NCBI RefSeq assembly: GCF_000377645.1
Contig: NZ_KB898473.1
Span: forward strand, 1 to 64,000
Reading direction: 5' to 3'
Origin: Thiomonas sp. FB-6
Lineage (GTDB): Bacteria; Pseudomonadota; Gammaproteobacteria; Burkholderiales; Burkholderiaceae_C
DNA length: 64,000 nt
A model generated the notes under the pieces. It ran no database searches. It was not told the origin of the DNA and saw only the letters and a program-made list of their open reading frames with translations. Positions 21,632-30,779 of this stretch are shown one piece after another; position 1 is the first letter of the stretch; every line of letters starts with the position of its first letter. The translations under genes were made by a program, and so were the position numbers.

Positions 21632-22771
21632 TCAGTGCGCGGCCCCCGATGCCCATCGCAGATACACGCCCTCGTCGCCATCCACCCACGATTGCCGGGA
21701 AAACAGGCGCCTCGCCCTTTCGTGGCCGGCGGCTCCCATCACCGCGCGCACCTGCGGCTGCGCCATGTGCAGCATCTTGTCGCGCAGATCGCCGACGTTG
21801 GCGGCCTCGAAGAGCAATCCGGTCACGCCCTCTTCCACGACCTCGGGACAACCTCCGATGCGCGGCGCGATGACCGGTCGGGATGCCGACATGGCCTCGC
21901 GCGCCGAAAGCGGGAAGGACTCCCGCGTGGACGCGAGCACGAACACATCCAGAAGCGCCAGGTGCGAGGCGATATCGCGCTGCATGCCGGTGAAGATCAC
22001 CTCTCGGCTCAGGCCCAGCGAATCCACCTGCTCGCGCACCTGGGGCAACAACGGGCCGTCGCCGATGACCACGAGCCGCGCGTCCGGCTGCTGCTGCACC
22101 ACGTCGGCGAAGGCATCGACCAGGTAGTGGTGCCCCTTCTCCTCCGAAAGGCGCGCGACGATGCCGTAGACCAGATGGCGCCCCGGCAACAATCCATAGC
22201 GCGACGCCAATTCCGCGGCCTGGGAGGGACGCGCCAGGCGCTCGATGTCGATGCCGCTGTGGATCACGGCGCTGCGCGAATCCGCCAGTCCATGGGCCAG
22301 CAGGCGGTTGCGCTCGTAGTGGGATTCGAAAATCACGAAATCCGCGCAGCGGCGCAGGATGAGAGCCGCACGCTGGAAATTGCGCGGATTGTGGATATTG
22401 TGGATGGTGGTGACGATGGGCACGCGCTTGCCCGTGGACGCCACCCGGTAGCCGGTCGGAACCAGGCGCAGCGCCGCGTAGGCCACCATGGACGAACGGA
22501 CCGACTGCGGCGCGACCAGATCGATCTTGTGCTCGCGCACCAGTCGACGCAGGCGGGCAGCGGCGACGGCCAGCTTGCGCGGGTCCCGGAAGTGAAAGTC
22601 GATGTCGATGAATCGCGCGCCGCGGGCCTGGAGCTCGGGCAGCAGCACACCCTGCGTCGTGGCCACCCACACGGTATGCCCGCGTGCGCAAAGGTCCTCG
22701 CTCAGAATCAGCAGGTCGGACTGGACACCCCCGATCCCGAAGGGTTCGGTCATCAGATACAGAAGGTTCAT
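21632..22771 (-). CDS. Glycosyltransferase, family 4
   Basis: 379 residues. GT-B glycosyltransferase: N-terminal EPFGIGGVQSDLLILSEDL, VTTIHNIHNP, then the donor domain with YGIVARLSEEKGHHYLVDAF, VIGDGPLLPQV and ASTRESFPLSAREAMSA. Cytoplasmic face of the inner membrane. The start overlaps the stop of the upstream gene reading order (ATGA, 22768-22771 shared with the deacetylase). Part of the long operon and likely adds one residue of the repeat unit. Donor and linkage are not readable. Confidence 0.88.
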   Translation of the reverse strand: MNLLYLMTEPFGIGGVQSDLLILSEDLCARGHTVWVATTQGVLLPELQARGARFIDIDFHFRDPRKLAVAAARLRRLVREHKIDLVAPQSVRSSMVAYAALRLVPTGYRVASTGKRVPIVTTIHNIHNPRNFQRAALILRRCADFVIFESHYERNRLLAHGLADSRSAVIHSGIDIERLARPSQAAELASRYGLLPGRHLVYGIVARLSEEKGHHYLVDAFADVVQQQPDARLVVIGDGPLLPQVREQVDSLGLSREVIFTGMQRDIASHLALLDVFVLASTRESFPLSAREAMSASRPVIAPRIGGCPEVVEEGVTGLLFEAANVGDLRDKMLHMAQPQVRAVMGAAGHERARRLFSRQSWVDGDEGVYLRWASGAAH

Positions 22772-23622
22772 GGCTTGGACAAGGTCCTGGAACGGGCGGC
22801 CGCGCGCGCGAACCGCCGCTGCCTGCGCACGTGCAGCAGGCCGTGCAGCGCATCGAAGGCGCCGGACAGTTTCAATGCGAAGGCACGATCGTCGTCACGA
22901 TCCGTGATTTCGGTGCGGCGAAGTCGCCAGAAGTCGGCTCCGGGTCGATTCCGCCCCGGCGCGACACTGACGGCGGCTTCGTAGCCCGCTTCCCGCACCA
23001 GGGCGACTTCGCGCGAGCCCAGGTCTCCACTGGGATAGCAGAAGTAGCGCACCGGCCTTCCAAGCTCGCGTTCGATCTGCAGGCGACTGTCGAGAATCTC
23101 CTGGCGCGCGCGCGCCTCCGGGACCGTCTGCAGGTAGGGATGGCTGACGGTATGCGAACCGATCTCCAGGCCCGGGACGTCCGCTAGCGCCCGGACCTGG
23201 TTCCAGTCCAGGTGCACTCGCAGGCCATTCGCGCCTTGTTCGCCCTCGGCGTAGCGTGGGTGGACCGCGCTTTGATCGCAGAACCGGGTGGTCACGAATA
23301 CCGTGGCGGGGATGGAATACCGTTGCAGGATCGGCGCGGCCACCTCCAGGTTGTCAAGATAGCCATCGTCGAAGGTCACGGCCACCATGGGCTCGCGCAG
23401 CCTGCCGTCGCGCAGGGCCTGAAGACCCTCGCCGAGGCTGACGACGCGATGGCGGGCGGCCAGGATGCTCATCTGCGCCTCGAATCGCCGCGGCGACACG
23501 ATCAGCTGGTCGAACTCCCGGGTCTGCGCCACGCGGTGGTACATCAGGATCCTCAGGCCCGGCCAGCATCGATCCGCCAGGACCGAGAAGGGGCGCGCCA
23601 CGGAAGCCAGGAGTATGCGCAT
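22768..23622 (-). CDS. Polysaccharide deacetylase (NodB-type)
   Basis: 284 residues. LRILMYHRVAQ, the catalytic VAVTFDDGYLDN, the metal ligands in IGSHTVSHP and YFCYPSGD form a complete NodB active site. ATG 23622 is chosen since MRILLASVARPFSVLA precedes the domain and lies 13 bp beyond the upstream stop; a longer open frame extends upstream but overlaps the glycosyltransferase. The stop overlaps the next gene by ATGA. Three such deacetylase genes lie in this locus, suggesting a partly de-N-acetylated, cationic or zwitterionic polymer. Confidence 0.87.
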   Translation of the reverse strand: MRILLASVARPFSVLADRCWPGLRILMYHRVAQTREFDQLIVSPRRFEAQMSILAARHRVVSLGEGLQALRDGRLREPMVAVTFDDGYLDNLEVAAPILQRYSIPATVFVTTRFCDQSAVHPRYAEGEQGANGLRVHLDWNQVRALADVPGLEIGSHTVSHPYLQTVPEARARQEILDSRLQIERELGRPVRYFCYPSGDLGSREVALVREAGYEAAVSVAPGRNRPGADFWRLRRTEITDRDDDRAFALKLSGAFDALHGLLHVRRQRRFARAAARSRTLSKP

Positions 23623-23635
23623 CGGGGAAGGCCCC

Positions 23636-24781
23636 TCAGGCACCGCGAGCCATGGACGCCAGGCCCAGCGCGCTTGCATGCAACGCGTTGTACGCACCCG
23701 CGGTGCGCGTGATGTCGAATCGCTCGACCGCCTCGGCGCGCGCGCGCCGGCCGTATTCCTCGCGCACGGCCGGCTGCGCGAGCAGCCGCTGGATTCCATT
23801 GCGCAGGGCCACCGGATCCTCCGCGTCGATCAACGCGCCGTTCTCGCCGTCGCGCACCACGCCCGGAATGCTGCCCACGCGGGAACACAGCACGGCCTTG
23901 CGGCTGGCCATGGCCTCCAGCAGGGCGATGGGCAGCCCTTCCCAGCGCGAAGGCATGAGGAACAGATCCAGCGCGGCCACCAGGCGGGGCACGTCGGTGC
24001 GCATTCCGGTGAAGATCACGCAAGCGTCCAGTCCGAGCGACGCGCTGAGCCCGCGGAGCTCGCCGTCGAGTTCGCCCGTACCGATGACCAGACACGCCAG
24101 GCGCTCGCGTTCGGCCGCGGACATGCCCGCCAGGGCGTGCAACAGGACGTCATGCCCCTTCTGTCGGTGAAGGCGCCCCACCACTCCGATCAGCGAGCGC
24201 CCCGCGGCAACGCCGAACTCCTGCCGGACTCCGTCGCCGTCGACACCCCCGAAGCGCAGCAGATCGATGCCGTTGGGAATCGACACCACGCGCGCTCGCG
24301 GCAGGCCGCTTTCCACCAGGGACTGTGCGATCTCGTCGCCACACCCGACCACCGCGGTGCTCCACCGCGCCAGGCCCTGATGGAGCACCCTGCGCAGCAG
24401 CCCGCGCCCCGGGCCGACGATGTTGTGAACGGTGGAAAAGACTGCCGGCACCCCTGCGAGCCGCGCCGCAAGGCGCCCGTAGCTATCGGCAAGAAACAGA
24501 TGCGTGTGAACCACGCCGGGCCTCTCCCGCCGAAGCCACCGGATCAAGCCCCCCAGAAGGTAGGGATCGATACGCGCGCGGTGGCCGAAAACCACCACCG
24601 GAACCCCGAGTTTCTCGAATTCCGGCTGCAGCGGTCCGCCGCGTACCAGGCATAGAACCACATAGCGCATGCGAGGATCGCGGTGGCGCATCAGATCCAG
24701 CAACAGCATCTCCGCGCCGTCGCGGGGCAATTCGTCGATCATGTGGACCACGAGCGGTCGGGCGTCCAGGGGTGTCGTCAT
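23636..24781 (-). CDS. Glycosyltransferase, family 4
   Basis: 381 residues. GT-B: VVHMIDELPRDGAEMLLLDL at the N-terminus, HTHLFLADSYGRLAARL, SIPNGIDLLRF, GVVGRLHRQKGHDVLL and PSRWEGLPIALLEAMAS in the donor half. It overlaps the upstream Wzy/ligase-like gene by 4 bp (24778-24781). Similar proteins occur in XrtA-type exopolysaccharide operons. Sugar specificity unknown. Confidence 0.88.
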   Translation of the reverse strand: MTTPLDARPLVVHMIDELPRDGAEMLLLDLMRHRDPRMRYVVLCLVRGGPLQPEFEKLGVPVVVFGHRARIDPYLLGGLIRWLRRERPGVVHTHLFLADSYGRLAARLAGVPAVFSTVHNIVGPGRGLLRRVLHQGLARWSTAVVGCGDEIAQSLVESGLPRARVVSIPNGIDLLRFGGVDGDGVRQEFGVAAGRSLIGVVGRLHRQKGHDVLLHALAGMSAAERERLACLVIGTGELDGELRGLSASLGLDACVIFTGMRTDVPRLVAALDLFLMPSRWEGLPIALLEAMASRKAVLCSRVGSIPGVVRDGENGALIDAEDPVALRNGIQRLLAQPAVREEYGRRARAEAVERFDITRTAGAYNALHASALGLASMARGA

Positions 24782-26229
24782 GCGCCTGTCGTTCCGATCC
24801 GTGCATCGGCCGGCTGCAGACGCGCCAGCGCGGCGAGAAGCACCCAGAAAAAACCGTCAACCGCGGTGTCGATGACGTGGGTGCCGAACATGTTCACCCC
24901 GACCAGACCCGCCACCATGGTCACGATGCCAAGGCCGATGATCCGGTCCACGTCGCAGGCGTCGCGCCGCGCGTACAGACGCCACCCCCGGGCAAGCGCG
25001 AGCACGAGCAGCAGCAGGAACGCCGCGAGATTGGGCAGGCCCATGTTGGAGGCGGCGTAGAGGAACATGTTCTGGTTGTCCGTGGCCCCACCGGTGACCC
25101 CGTCGTCGTAGCCGGACACGTGGCTGGGCACCAGTCTGGAGAACTGGTCGAAGCCTTCGCCAAGCAGGGGGTGATCCAGGCTCATGTCGATGGCGGCCTG
25201 CCAGAGGATGAGCCGCGAATCGGCGCTCTTGTCGATCTGCGCGCCCGGAACCCGGTCCTGGTAGGTCTGTTCGACCCGGTCCTTCATGGAATTCGGAACC
25301 AGCGAGGGCACGAACAGGTAGACGCCCGCGACCACGGCCAGGACCAGCAGGAAAAAGCGCCGGCTCTTGACGAAGGCCACGGCGAGGCCTTCCAGCGCGA
25401 AGGCGAGGTAGGCCCCCCTTGAAAAGGCCGCCAGCAGGACCTTCAGCCCCACCAGCACGACCGGCGCGATGCGCAGGGATTTCCAGCGCGGAAAGTAATA
25501 GGCGCCCCAGGCGAGGAAGGGCGCGAGGGAGTAGACCATCAGCGCCGCGAAATCGTTCGGCTGACCCAGCGGCCCCAGAAGGCGGGACTTCTCGATGCTC
25601 GCGTAGCCGCGCGTGCCCCACCATTCCTGGATCCCGTACAGGAACACGATTCCCGCCGAGAACATGATGTAGACGATGACACGGCGTGCCATGTCGCGGT
25701 CGCGGATCATGTTGACGAACAAGTAGAAGATGAGGAATTGGTCCAGGAAGCCGCGAAAGGGCTCCATGTAGTTCCAGATGAAAGGCTGCAATCCGATCGC
25801 CGCGATCGCCGGCAGCACGGAGGCCGCCGAGAGGGCCAGCCACACGCCCACGATCCGGGTGAAGGGATACGCTCGGAACAGGGGCTGGCGCATGCGCACG
25901 GCCTGGCCGATCCACACGGCGGCCATTCCGACTTCCAGCAGGTTGGTCCCGTTCAGCCCCGGTGCCAGTCGAGCGGCATAGAGCCGGCTCAGCGGAAGGT
26001 ACATGATCGCCAGCGCCAGCAGGGCATCGGGGCCCCGGCGCAAGGTGCCGAGCACCACCAGCCCGAGCACGACGACGAAGCCGTACAGGCCGATGGAGCC
26101 GAGTCGAAGATGCAAGCCATAGATCGCCACCGCGAACAGGGCCGGCAGCATCAGGACGCGGATCGTCGAGCGCAGTTGCGCGCCGGCCCAGTCCGGACCG
26201 GCAGGCGTCTTCTCGACGCGCGGGCGCAT
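24778..26229 (-). CDS. O-antigen ligase / polymerase (Wzy-WaaL family) membrane protein
   Basis: About 483 residues with 10-12 hydrophobic segments and a large periplasmic loop. The loop holds ADSRLILWQAAIDMSLDHPLLGEGFDQF, the signature region of the O-antigen ligase/Wzy family. It would polymerise repeat units or ligate them to an acceptor in the periplasm. In most loci of this kind an exosortase lies near; here this gene is the only large polytopic enzyme of the class. Start uncertain: ATG 26229 lies 4 bp after the upstream stop with AGG just before it, and ATG 26253 would overlap that gene. Not an exosortase: the short eight-helix body and its Cys/Arg/His active-site pattern are absent. 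Confidence 0.85.
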   Translation of the reverse strand: MRPRVEKTPAGPDWAGAQLRSTIRVLMLPALFAVAIYGLHLRLGSIGLYGFVVVLGLVVLGTLRRGPDALLALAIMYLPLSRLYAARLAPGLNGTNLLEVGMAAVWIGQAVRMRQPLFRAYPFTRIVGVWLALSAASVLPAIAAIGLQPFIWNYMEPFRGFLDQFLIFYLFVNMIRDRDMARRVIVYIMFSAGIVFLYGIQEWWGTRGYASIEKSRLLGPLGQPNDFAALMVYSLAPFLAWGAYYFPRWKSLRIAPVVLVGLKVLLAAFSRGAYLAFALEGLAVAFVKSRRFFLLVLAVVAGVYLFVPSLVPNSMKDRVEQTYQDRVPGAQIDKSADSRLILWQAAIDMSLDHPLLGEGFDQFSRLVPSHVSGYDDGVTGGATDNQNMFLYAASNMGLPNLAAFLLLLVLALARGWRLYARRDACDVDRIIGLGIVTMVAGLVGVNMFGTHVIDTAVDGFFWVLLAALARLQPADARIGTTGA

Positions 26230-26233
26230 GCCT

Positions 26234-27019
26234 TCAGGCGCGAAGTCTGGCATAGAGCCGGTGGTATCGATCGTGGCCGAGCATTCCGCGCGCCATGGCC
26301 TTGCCCGCTTCGACAAGGCGAGCCCTCATCAGAAGGCTCCGATCGCCTCGGGCGTGGGCGAGGAATTTCGGGAGATCCATCTCGGGACGAATGGCCATTC
26401 GAGGGATCACCCCCATGGGCACGGCCCGCGAGGCCGCCAGCACGCCAGGGCGGGATCCGTGAAGCACCTCGAAGCCCGCGGCACGGGCCGCGCTCACCGC
26501 CCTCGGGTCATGACGGCCGCCGGGGAAGGACATCTGGCGCGGAGCCTGACCGAGATGCTGGCGCAGCAAGTCGCGGGATTGGCGCAGTTCGGCGTCGAGT
26601 TGCGCCGGATCCAGTCCGGCCAGGAATCGATGATCGTGGCCGTGGGCGCCCACGCACATGCCGCTGGCGGCGAGTTCCCGGACCTGCTCCCAAGTGCAAT
26701 ATCCCGGACGCTGGCCGACGAAACCGGTGGTGATGAAAAAGCAGGCCGGCATGGCCCTGGAACGCAGCGCCGGAAGCGCAAGTTCCGCGTTGCTTGCGTG
26801 CCCGTCGTCAAAACTGATCACCAGGCCCGGCTGGATGCTCCCGCCCGCTTGCAGCTGCCGGGCGTCGCGCACCGGAATGTCCGCCCGCTGGATTGCGTCG
26901 AGTTGCGCCTCGAACTGCTGCAATCGCAGGGTGTAGGGCCGGTCCTCGGGCGCGATGTTCTGCAGGTCCTGTGTGTCGCGCACCAGGCCGTGGTACATCA
27001 GGACGACAAGGTGGTTCAT
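26234..27019 (-). CDS. Polysaccharide deacetylase (NodB-type)
   Basis: 261 residues. LVVLMYHGLV, LVISFDDGHASN (catalytic Asp pair), VGAHGHDHRFL (metal His residues) and MSFPGGRHD are complete. It begins at ATG 27019, four bases overlapping the GT2 stop (ATGA), which fixes the start. No signal peptide visible. It is the second of three deacetylases in the locus. Sequence differs clearly from the other two, so each may act on a different residue or step. Confidence 0.88.
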   Translation of the reverse strand: MNHLVVLMYHGLVRDTQDLQNIAPEDRPYTLRLQQFEAQLDAIQRADIPVRDARQLQAGGSIQPGLVISFDDGHASNAELALPALRSRAMPACFFITTGFVGQRPGYCTWEQVRELAASGMCVGAHGHDHRFLAGLDPAQLDAELRQSRDLLRQHLGQAPRQMSFPGGRHDPRAVSAARAAGFEVLHGSRPGVLAASRAVPMGVIPRMAIRPEMDLPKFLAHARGDRSLLMRARLVEAGKAMARGMLGHDRYHRLYARLRA

Positions 27020-28152
27020 GCGGTCTTCTCCCATCGAGGGTCGATTCTCCCTCGCAGGAACGTCGCCAGGCCCCACACCGCCGCCAGGTTCAACTCACAG
27101 AACACGTGCGCAAGGCTGACCAGGCGACTGCGCCGCGCCGCGGGCCAGCCATGGCCGATCGCCGCCAGCCCGTAAAAGACGGCTTGCAGCGCGCAGGCCA
27201 CGCGGTAGACCGGGCCCTGGGCCAGCAGGCTGGCAGCAAGCGCGGCCAGCAGCGCGTACGGAACCAGCAGCCGGAACACCTTGTGGGACATGAACTGGAA
27301 CCAGACCGGGTTGGACAGGGGCGAGAACAGCCAGGGGCTGTCGGCGAAGCTCTGGAAATTCCCGCTCAAGGTTCGAATCTTCCGGCGTCGCTCGCCGGCG
27401 GCGTCTTCCTGCACGACATCCCACGCCACGGCCCGAGGCTCCAGGATGGCACGCTTCCCACGCCGGACGACCTGCATGGGGTTGTCGAAATCGTCCAGGA
27501 TCGCCCCTTCGCGCAACGCGCGCCAGTCGACTGTGCGCATGGCGTAGAGGGCTCCCGTGGCGCCGACGGTCGAGTGCAGGCGGCTTTCCGCCTTGCGGAT
27601 CCACTTCTCGTAGCGCCAGTACAGCCCCACGTTCTGGCCGGTCCGGGTGCGACTCGGGCGGTGGCTCAGTTCACCGCTGACGACTCCGATGCGCGGGTCC
27701 GCCAGATCGCGAGCCAGCCAGCGCAGCGCATCAGGGTCCAGATCCTGACGCACATCGCAGAACACCACCACGGGGGTGCTCACCTGTTGCAACGCGACGT
27801 TCAGCGCGTGGGCCTTGCCGCGTCGCAGCGGCAAAGCCACCATGCGTACGTCGGAGCGCCGCGCAAGGATGGTCTCGGTCTCATCGGTCGAGCCGTCCGA
27901 GACCACCATCACCTGGACACGATCGAGGGGGTAATGCAGTTCCCGCAGATTGTCCAGCTTGGCCGGCAATCGACCAGCTTCGTTGTAGGCGGACATCACG
28001 ATGGTCGCCGCCGGCAGATCCGCGTCGCCCAGAGCGGGAGGCTCAGGCGCCTTGCGCATGGCCGCGAGGGCCGCCATCACGAGCGGATAGCCCGCGTAGG
28101 TATACACGACGAAGGCCGCGCAGGCCCAGAACACCACGTCCGCCGCGCTCAT
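27016..28152 (-). CDS. Glycosyltransferase family 2, membrane-anchored
   Basis: 378 residues. One N-terminal membrane segment (FWACAAFVVYTYAGYPLVMA), then a GT-A domain with VMSAYNEAGRLPAKL, VVSDGSTDETE, FCDVRQDLDPDAL, and late membrane segments near the C-terminus. This layout fits a processive or lipid-linked-substrate GT2 enzyme. The start (28152) and stop (27016) both overlap neighbours by ATGA. It follows directly after the hydrolase pair. Confidence 0.9.
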   Translation of the reverse strand: MSAADVVFWACAAFVVYTYAGYPLVMAALAAMRKAPEPPALGDADLPAATIVMSAYNEAGRLPAKLDNLRELHYPLDRVQVMVVSDGSTDETETILARRSDVRMVALPLRRGKAHALNVALQQVSTPVVVFCDVRQDLDPDALRWLARDLADPRIGVVSGELSHRPSRTRTGQNVGLYWRYEKWIRKAESRLHSTVGATGALYAMRTVDWRALREGAILDDFDNPMQVVRRGKRAILEPRAVAWDVVQEDAAGERRRKIRTLSGNFQSFADSPWLFSPLSNPVWFQFMSHKVFRLLVPYALLAALAASLLAQGPVYRVACALQAVFYGLAAIGHGWPAARRSRLVSLAHVFCELNLAAVWGLATFLRGRIDPRWEKTA

Positions 28153-29027
28153 GGCCGAACGCTCCGCGCCGACACCGGCCCAGGCTCATCGATCGTGCCA
28201 CGCGGCGCCTGTGCCACGATCTCGCGCACGGCGTCCACGAACATGCGCTGCGCCGCCAGCGATGTCACGACGTGGTCGACCGCTTCCAGGAAGCGAAAGC
28301 GCAATCCCGAGAGTCCTGTCGATCGAAAGGCTCGCTGCGCCTGGTCGGGATGGTTGACCTCGCTGTAGTCCGAGCCGGCATGCATGATCACGACGTCCAC
28401 GCCCCGCGACACGAGCCCCGACAGCGCAGGCGCCAGGGATCGCGGCGTCGGCGCGCCGGGTTCGATGCCGACGTCGGCGCGATCGGATGCATGCAACCGC
28501 GCTGTCAGGCGAGCGCCCGTTCGTCGCAGCAACCTGAGCAGCGTATCGATGCGCATGGCGCGCGCGCGAAGCAGCAGGCTGCGCCATGCCGCGCCAGAGC
28601 TTCGTACCTGAATACCGTCGTAAAGCATGATCTGCACTACCCGCGGATCCGCAAGGGCGCAGTTCACGGCGGGCAAGACCCCCGAGCAGAATCCGAGAAT
28701 GGAGAAGCGACGCGCGCCGCCACCGGATGCAAGCGCATCGATGGCCGTGCGCAGATCGGCCACCACCTGCTGCCCGTAGTCAAGCTCTCCCGTCGCCGAG
28801 GCGCTGTCGCCCAGCCCGTGCAGGTCGAGGCGGATGGACGGCACACCCAGCGCGGCAAGGGCTCGCGCCAGCTTGACGTGAATCCGATGCGGACCGACCC
28901 GATGAACCACGCCGGCGTTGAACAGCACGAGGCCCAGGCCTTCCATGCCGGGAGTTCCACGCGCCTGCCCATCCACGCACAGCGTGGCGACCAGCCCGTC
29001 GCCGAGAAGCATCGTGGTCTCACGCAC
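28149..29027 (-). CDS. Alpha/beta hydrolase, exosortase-A-system-associated hydrolase 1 type
   Basis: 292 residues from a GTG start. FNAGVVHRVGPHRIHVKLAR, the oxyanion-region LDLHGLGDS, the nucleophile elbow GFCSGV and the late AVDHVVTS supply a full Ser-Asp-His set. GTG 29027 is favoured over ATG 29012 because GGGGAG lies 7 bases before it and the family usually begins this way (MRETTMLL...). It overlaps the hydrolase-2 gene by 8 bp. It is the stand-alone counterpart of the C-half of the double hydrolase at 5911-7713. The true substrate in XrtA-type loci is not known to me. Confidence 0.85.
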   Translation of the reverse strand: MRETTMLLGDGLVATLCVDGQARGTPGMEGLGLVLFNAGVVHRVGPHRIHVKLARALAALGVPSIRLDLHGLGDSASATGELDYGQQVVADLRTAIDALASGGGARRFSILGFCSGVLPAVNCALADPRVVQIMLYDGIQVRSSGAAWRSLLLRARAMRIDTLLRLLRRTGARLTARLHASDRADVGIEPGAPTPRSLAPALSGLVSRGVDVVIMHAGSDYSEVNHPDQAQRAFRSTGLSGLRFRFLEAVDHVVTSLAAQRMFVDAVREIVAQAPRGTIDEPGPVSARSVRP

Positions 29028-29844
29028 GGGGCGACTCCCCGGCCATGAATCGCAGGATGCTCTGCACCGAGGACATGGGTACCAGCGCGGTGTTGAGAGC
29101 GCTGTTGGTCGCCCAATCGATGGCGTCGTCGACTCGCACGATCTCCAGGCGCCCACCCTCCCGGCCTCGCGCCCAGTTCGCGCACAACTGTTCGTCCGGC
29201 GAAAGCAGCAGGGTCGCGAGGTCCGTGCTCCACCATCGCGCATCCGCGCGAAGCCGCTCGGCGAGTTGCATGCACAGCGCTTCGCCAAGCTCGAAGCCCA
29301 GCGCTTCGCGGCCATCTCGCGAGGGCTGCAGCAGCTTGCGCAAGGCGGCGCTGGCACGCCAGCGAGCTCCGTAGATCTGCGTCAGCGCGCGCGCGTGGGC
29401 CGTTCGCAGATCGCGCAGGTAGGCGGCTCCGTCGACAACCGGGTCGATCAACACGAGACGGACGTTGCCGCGCGGCTGCTGGCGCGCGGCGAGGGCGGCG
29501 ATGCCGGCACCGAGACGCAGGCCCACGAAGCTCACGTCGCGGACTCCAGCCCGGTCACGCAGCAAGCTGGCTGCGGCGACGGTGTCGAGCACGGCACCAT
29601 CCAGATCGAAGTCCCCATCCTCGCCCGCGGAATCGCCCGTGCCGTGGTAGTCGAACTGCAAGACCTCCACTCCGGTCGCCGCCAGGCGTTGCCCCAGAAT
29701 CCGATAGAGGCGGTGAGCCCTGATCGCCTCCTGCCCAAAGGGATTGCACAGCACGACCGCTCGCGCCGCAGCGCCCGTGGGGCGGGCCGGCAGATGCAGC
29801 GCGAACATCTCGCGGCTGCCACGGGTGAACCGGACGGGCGTCAT
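29020..29844 (-). CDS. Alpha/beta hydrolase-like, exosortase-A-system-associated hydrolase 2 type
   Basis: About 274 residues. VLCNPFGQEAIRAHRLYRIL, QFDYHGTGDSAGED and the elbow GLRLGAG are typical of this group. As in the N-half of the double hydrolase at 5911, Arg occupies the place of the nucleophilic Ser, so it may be a non-catalytic partner of hydrolase 1. ATG 29844 (MTPVRFTRGS) fits the family N-terminus; a GTG at 29874, three bases after the kinase stop, is the alternative. Overlaps the hydrolase-1 gene by 8 bp. Confidence 0.82.
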   Translation of the reverse strand: MTPVRFTRGSREMFALHLPARPTGAAARAVVLCNPFGQEAIRAHRLYRILGQRLAATGVEVLQFDYHGTGDSAGEDGDFDLDGAVLDTVAAASLLRDRAGVRDVSFVGLRLGAGIAALAARQQPRGNVRLVLIDPVVDGAAYLRDLRTAHARALTQIYGARWRASAALRKLLQPSRDGREALGFELGEALCMQLAERLRADARWWSTDLATLLLSPDEQLCANWARGREGGRLEIVRVDDAIDWATNSALNTALVPMSSVQSILRFMAGESPRA

Positions 29845-29877
29845 GGTCGTTGACGCGGAGTCTGAGCGCGCCACGAC

Positions 29878-30771
29878 CTAGTAGGCGTAATAGCCGTAGG
29901 GTGAAGACGCGGCCGCGCCGCGCGCCCGGTTGAGCAAGGTCAGGACCAACGGACAGTCCTCGAGCAGATGCAAGGCGTGCTGAACCGAGCCGCGAGGGGT
30001 CCCGGATGCCTGGACCACGAGCACGACCTGCCCCATCTGCGGCGCAAGCGTGCGCGCCTCGGCCGCATGCAGCAGCGGCGGCGCATCGAACACCACGATG
30101 CGCTGTTCGGCATGGGCCGCGAGTCGCGCCAGCAGTGAGCCCATGGCCTGGCTGCCGAAAATCTCCGTGGCCAACTGGTGTTGCGAACCGGCTGGGAGGT
30201 AGCTCAGCTTGTCGACGTTGGTCGCCAGTTCCACGTCGGCGAGGTCCAGGTTCGCGTCGAGCAACAGATCGATCAGGCCCGCCCGTCCCCGCGGGATGCC
30301 CAGCCTTTCGGCCAGGGCCATGCGAGTCGGATCCGCGTCCACCAGCAGCACGCTGTGGTTCAGCTCCAGCGCCATGCTGATCGCGAGGTTCACCGATGTG
30401 AAGGTCTTGCCTTCACCGGGAAGGCTGCTCGTGATCATGATCAGGTTGCCGCGCTCCACGGCCTCCCGCCCCTTGCTCCCGACCGCATTGGCCAGCAAGG
30501 GCCGCTTGATGGCGCGATATTCGTCCAGGAGTCGGGAGCGTGCGGCGCCCGGAACGAGATAGCCCCTGGCAGACAGCGCCTTGAGATCGATGTCCACATG
30601 CCCCTTGGGGGCCGCAAGCGCGGGCCCCGCGACGGCGAGCTCCTGCAGGGAGCCCGCCAAGGCCGCCGGTTGCTCCGTTCCGGGTCGGTCCGCGCCCTCG
30701 GTCCAGGGCAGCTCGACTCCGCTGCGCCGAAGCTCCTCCAACCGCTTGCTAGCTTGTTCGATGATGCCCAC
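29878..30771 (-). CDS. Tyrosine autokinase of the XrtA-type exopolysaccharide system (BY-kinase)
   Basis: 297 residues. N-terminal GIIEQASKRLEELRRSGVE is the usual start of this kinase group. The ATP site has Walker A SSLPGEGKTFTS and Walker A' VLLVDADPTR. The C-terminus SPYGYYAY is the tyrosine cluster that becomes phosphorylated. It works with the chain-length protein encoded just upstream to control polymer length and export. The start is GTG 30771: a GAGGA Shine-Dalgarno lies 7 bases before it, overlapping the upstream TGA. The ATG-initiated longer frame would overlap the chain-length gene by 80 bp and is rejected. Confidence 0.92.
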   Translation of the reverse strand: MGIIEQASKRLEELRRSGVELPWTEGADRPGTEQPAALAGSLQELAVAGPALAAPKGHVDIDLKALSARGYLVPGAARSRLLDEYRAIKRPLLANAVGSKGREAVERGNLIMITSSLPGEGKTFTSVNLAISMALELNHSVLLVDADPTRMALAERLGIPRGRAGLIDLLLDANLDLADVELATNVDKLSYLPAGSQHQLATEIFGSQAMGSLLARLAAHAEQRIVVFDAPPLLHAAEARTLAPQMGQVVLVVQASGTPRGSVQHALHLLEDCPLVLTLLNRARGAAASSPYGYYAY

Positions 30772-30779
30772 GATCGTCC

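Noticed and set aside
24778-26229. Possible exosortase (XrtA)
   Set aside because: Length, number of helices and the loop ADSRLILWQAAIDMSLDHPLLGEGFDQF fit the O-antigen ligase/Wzy family; the exosortase Cys/Arg/His pattern is missing.
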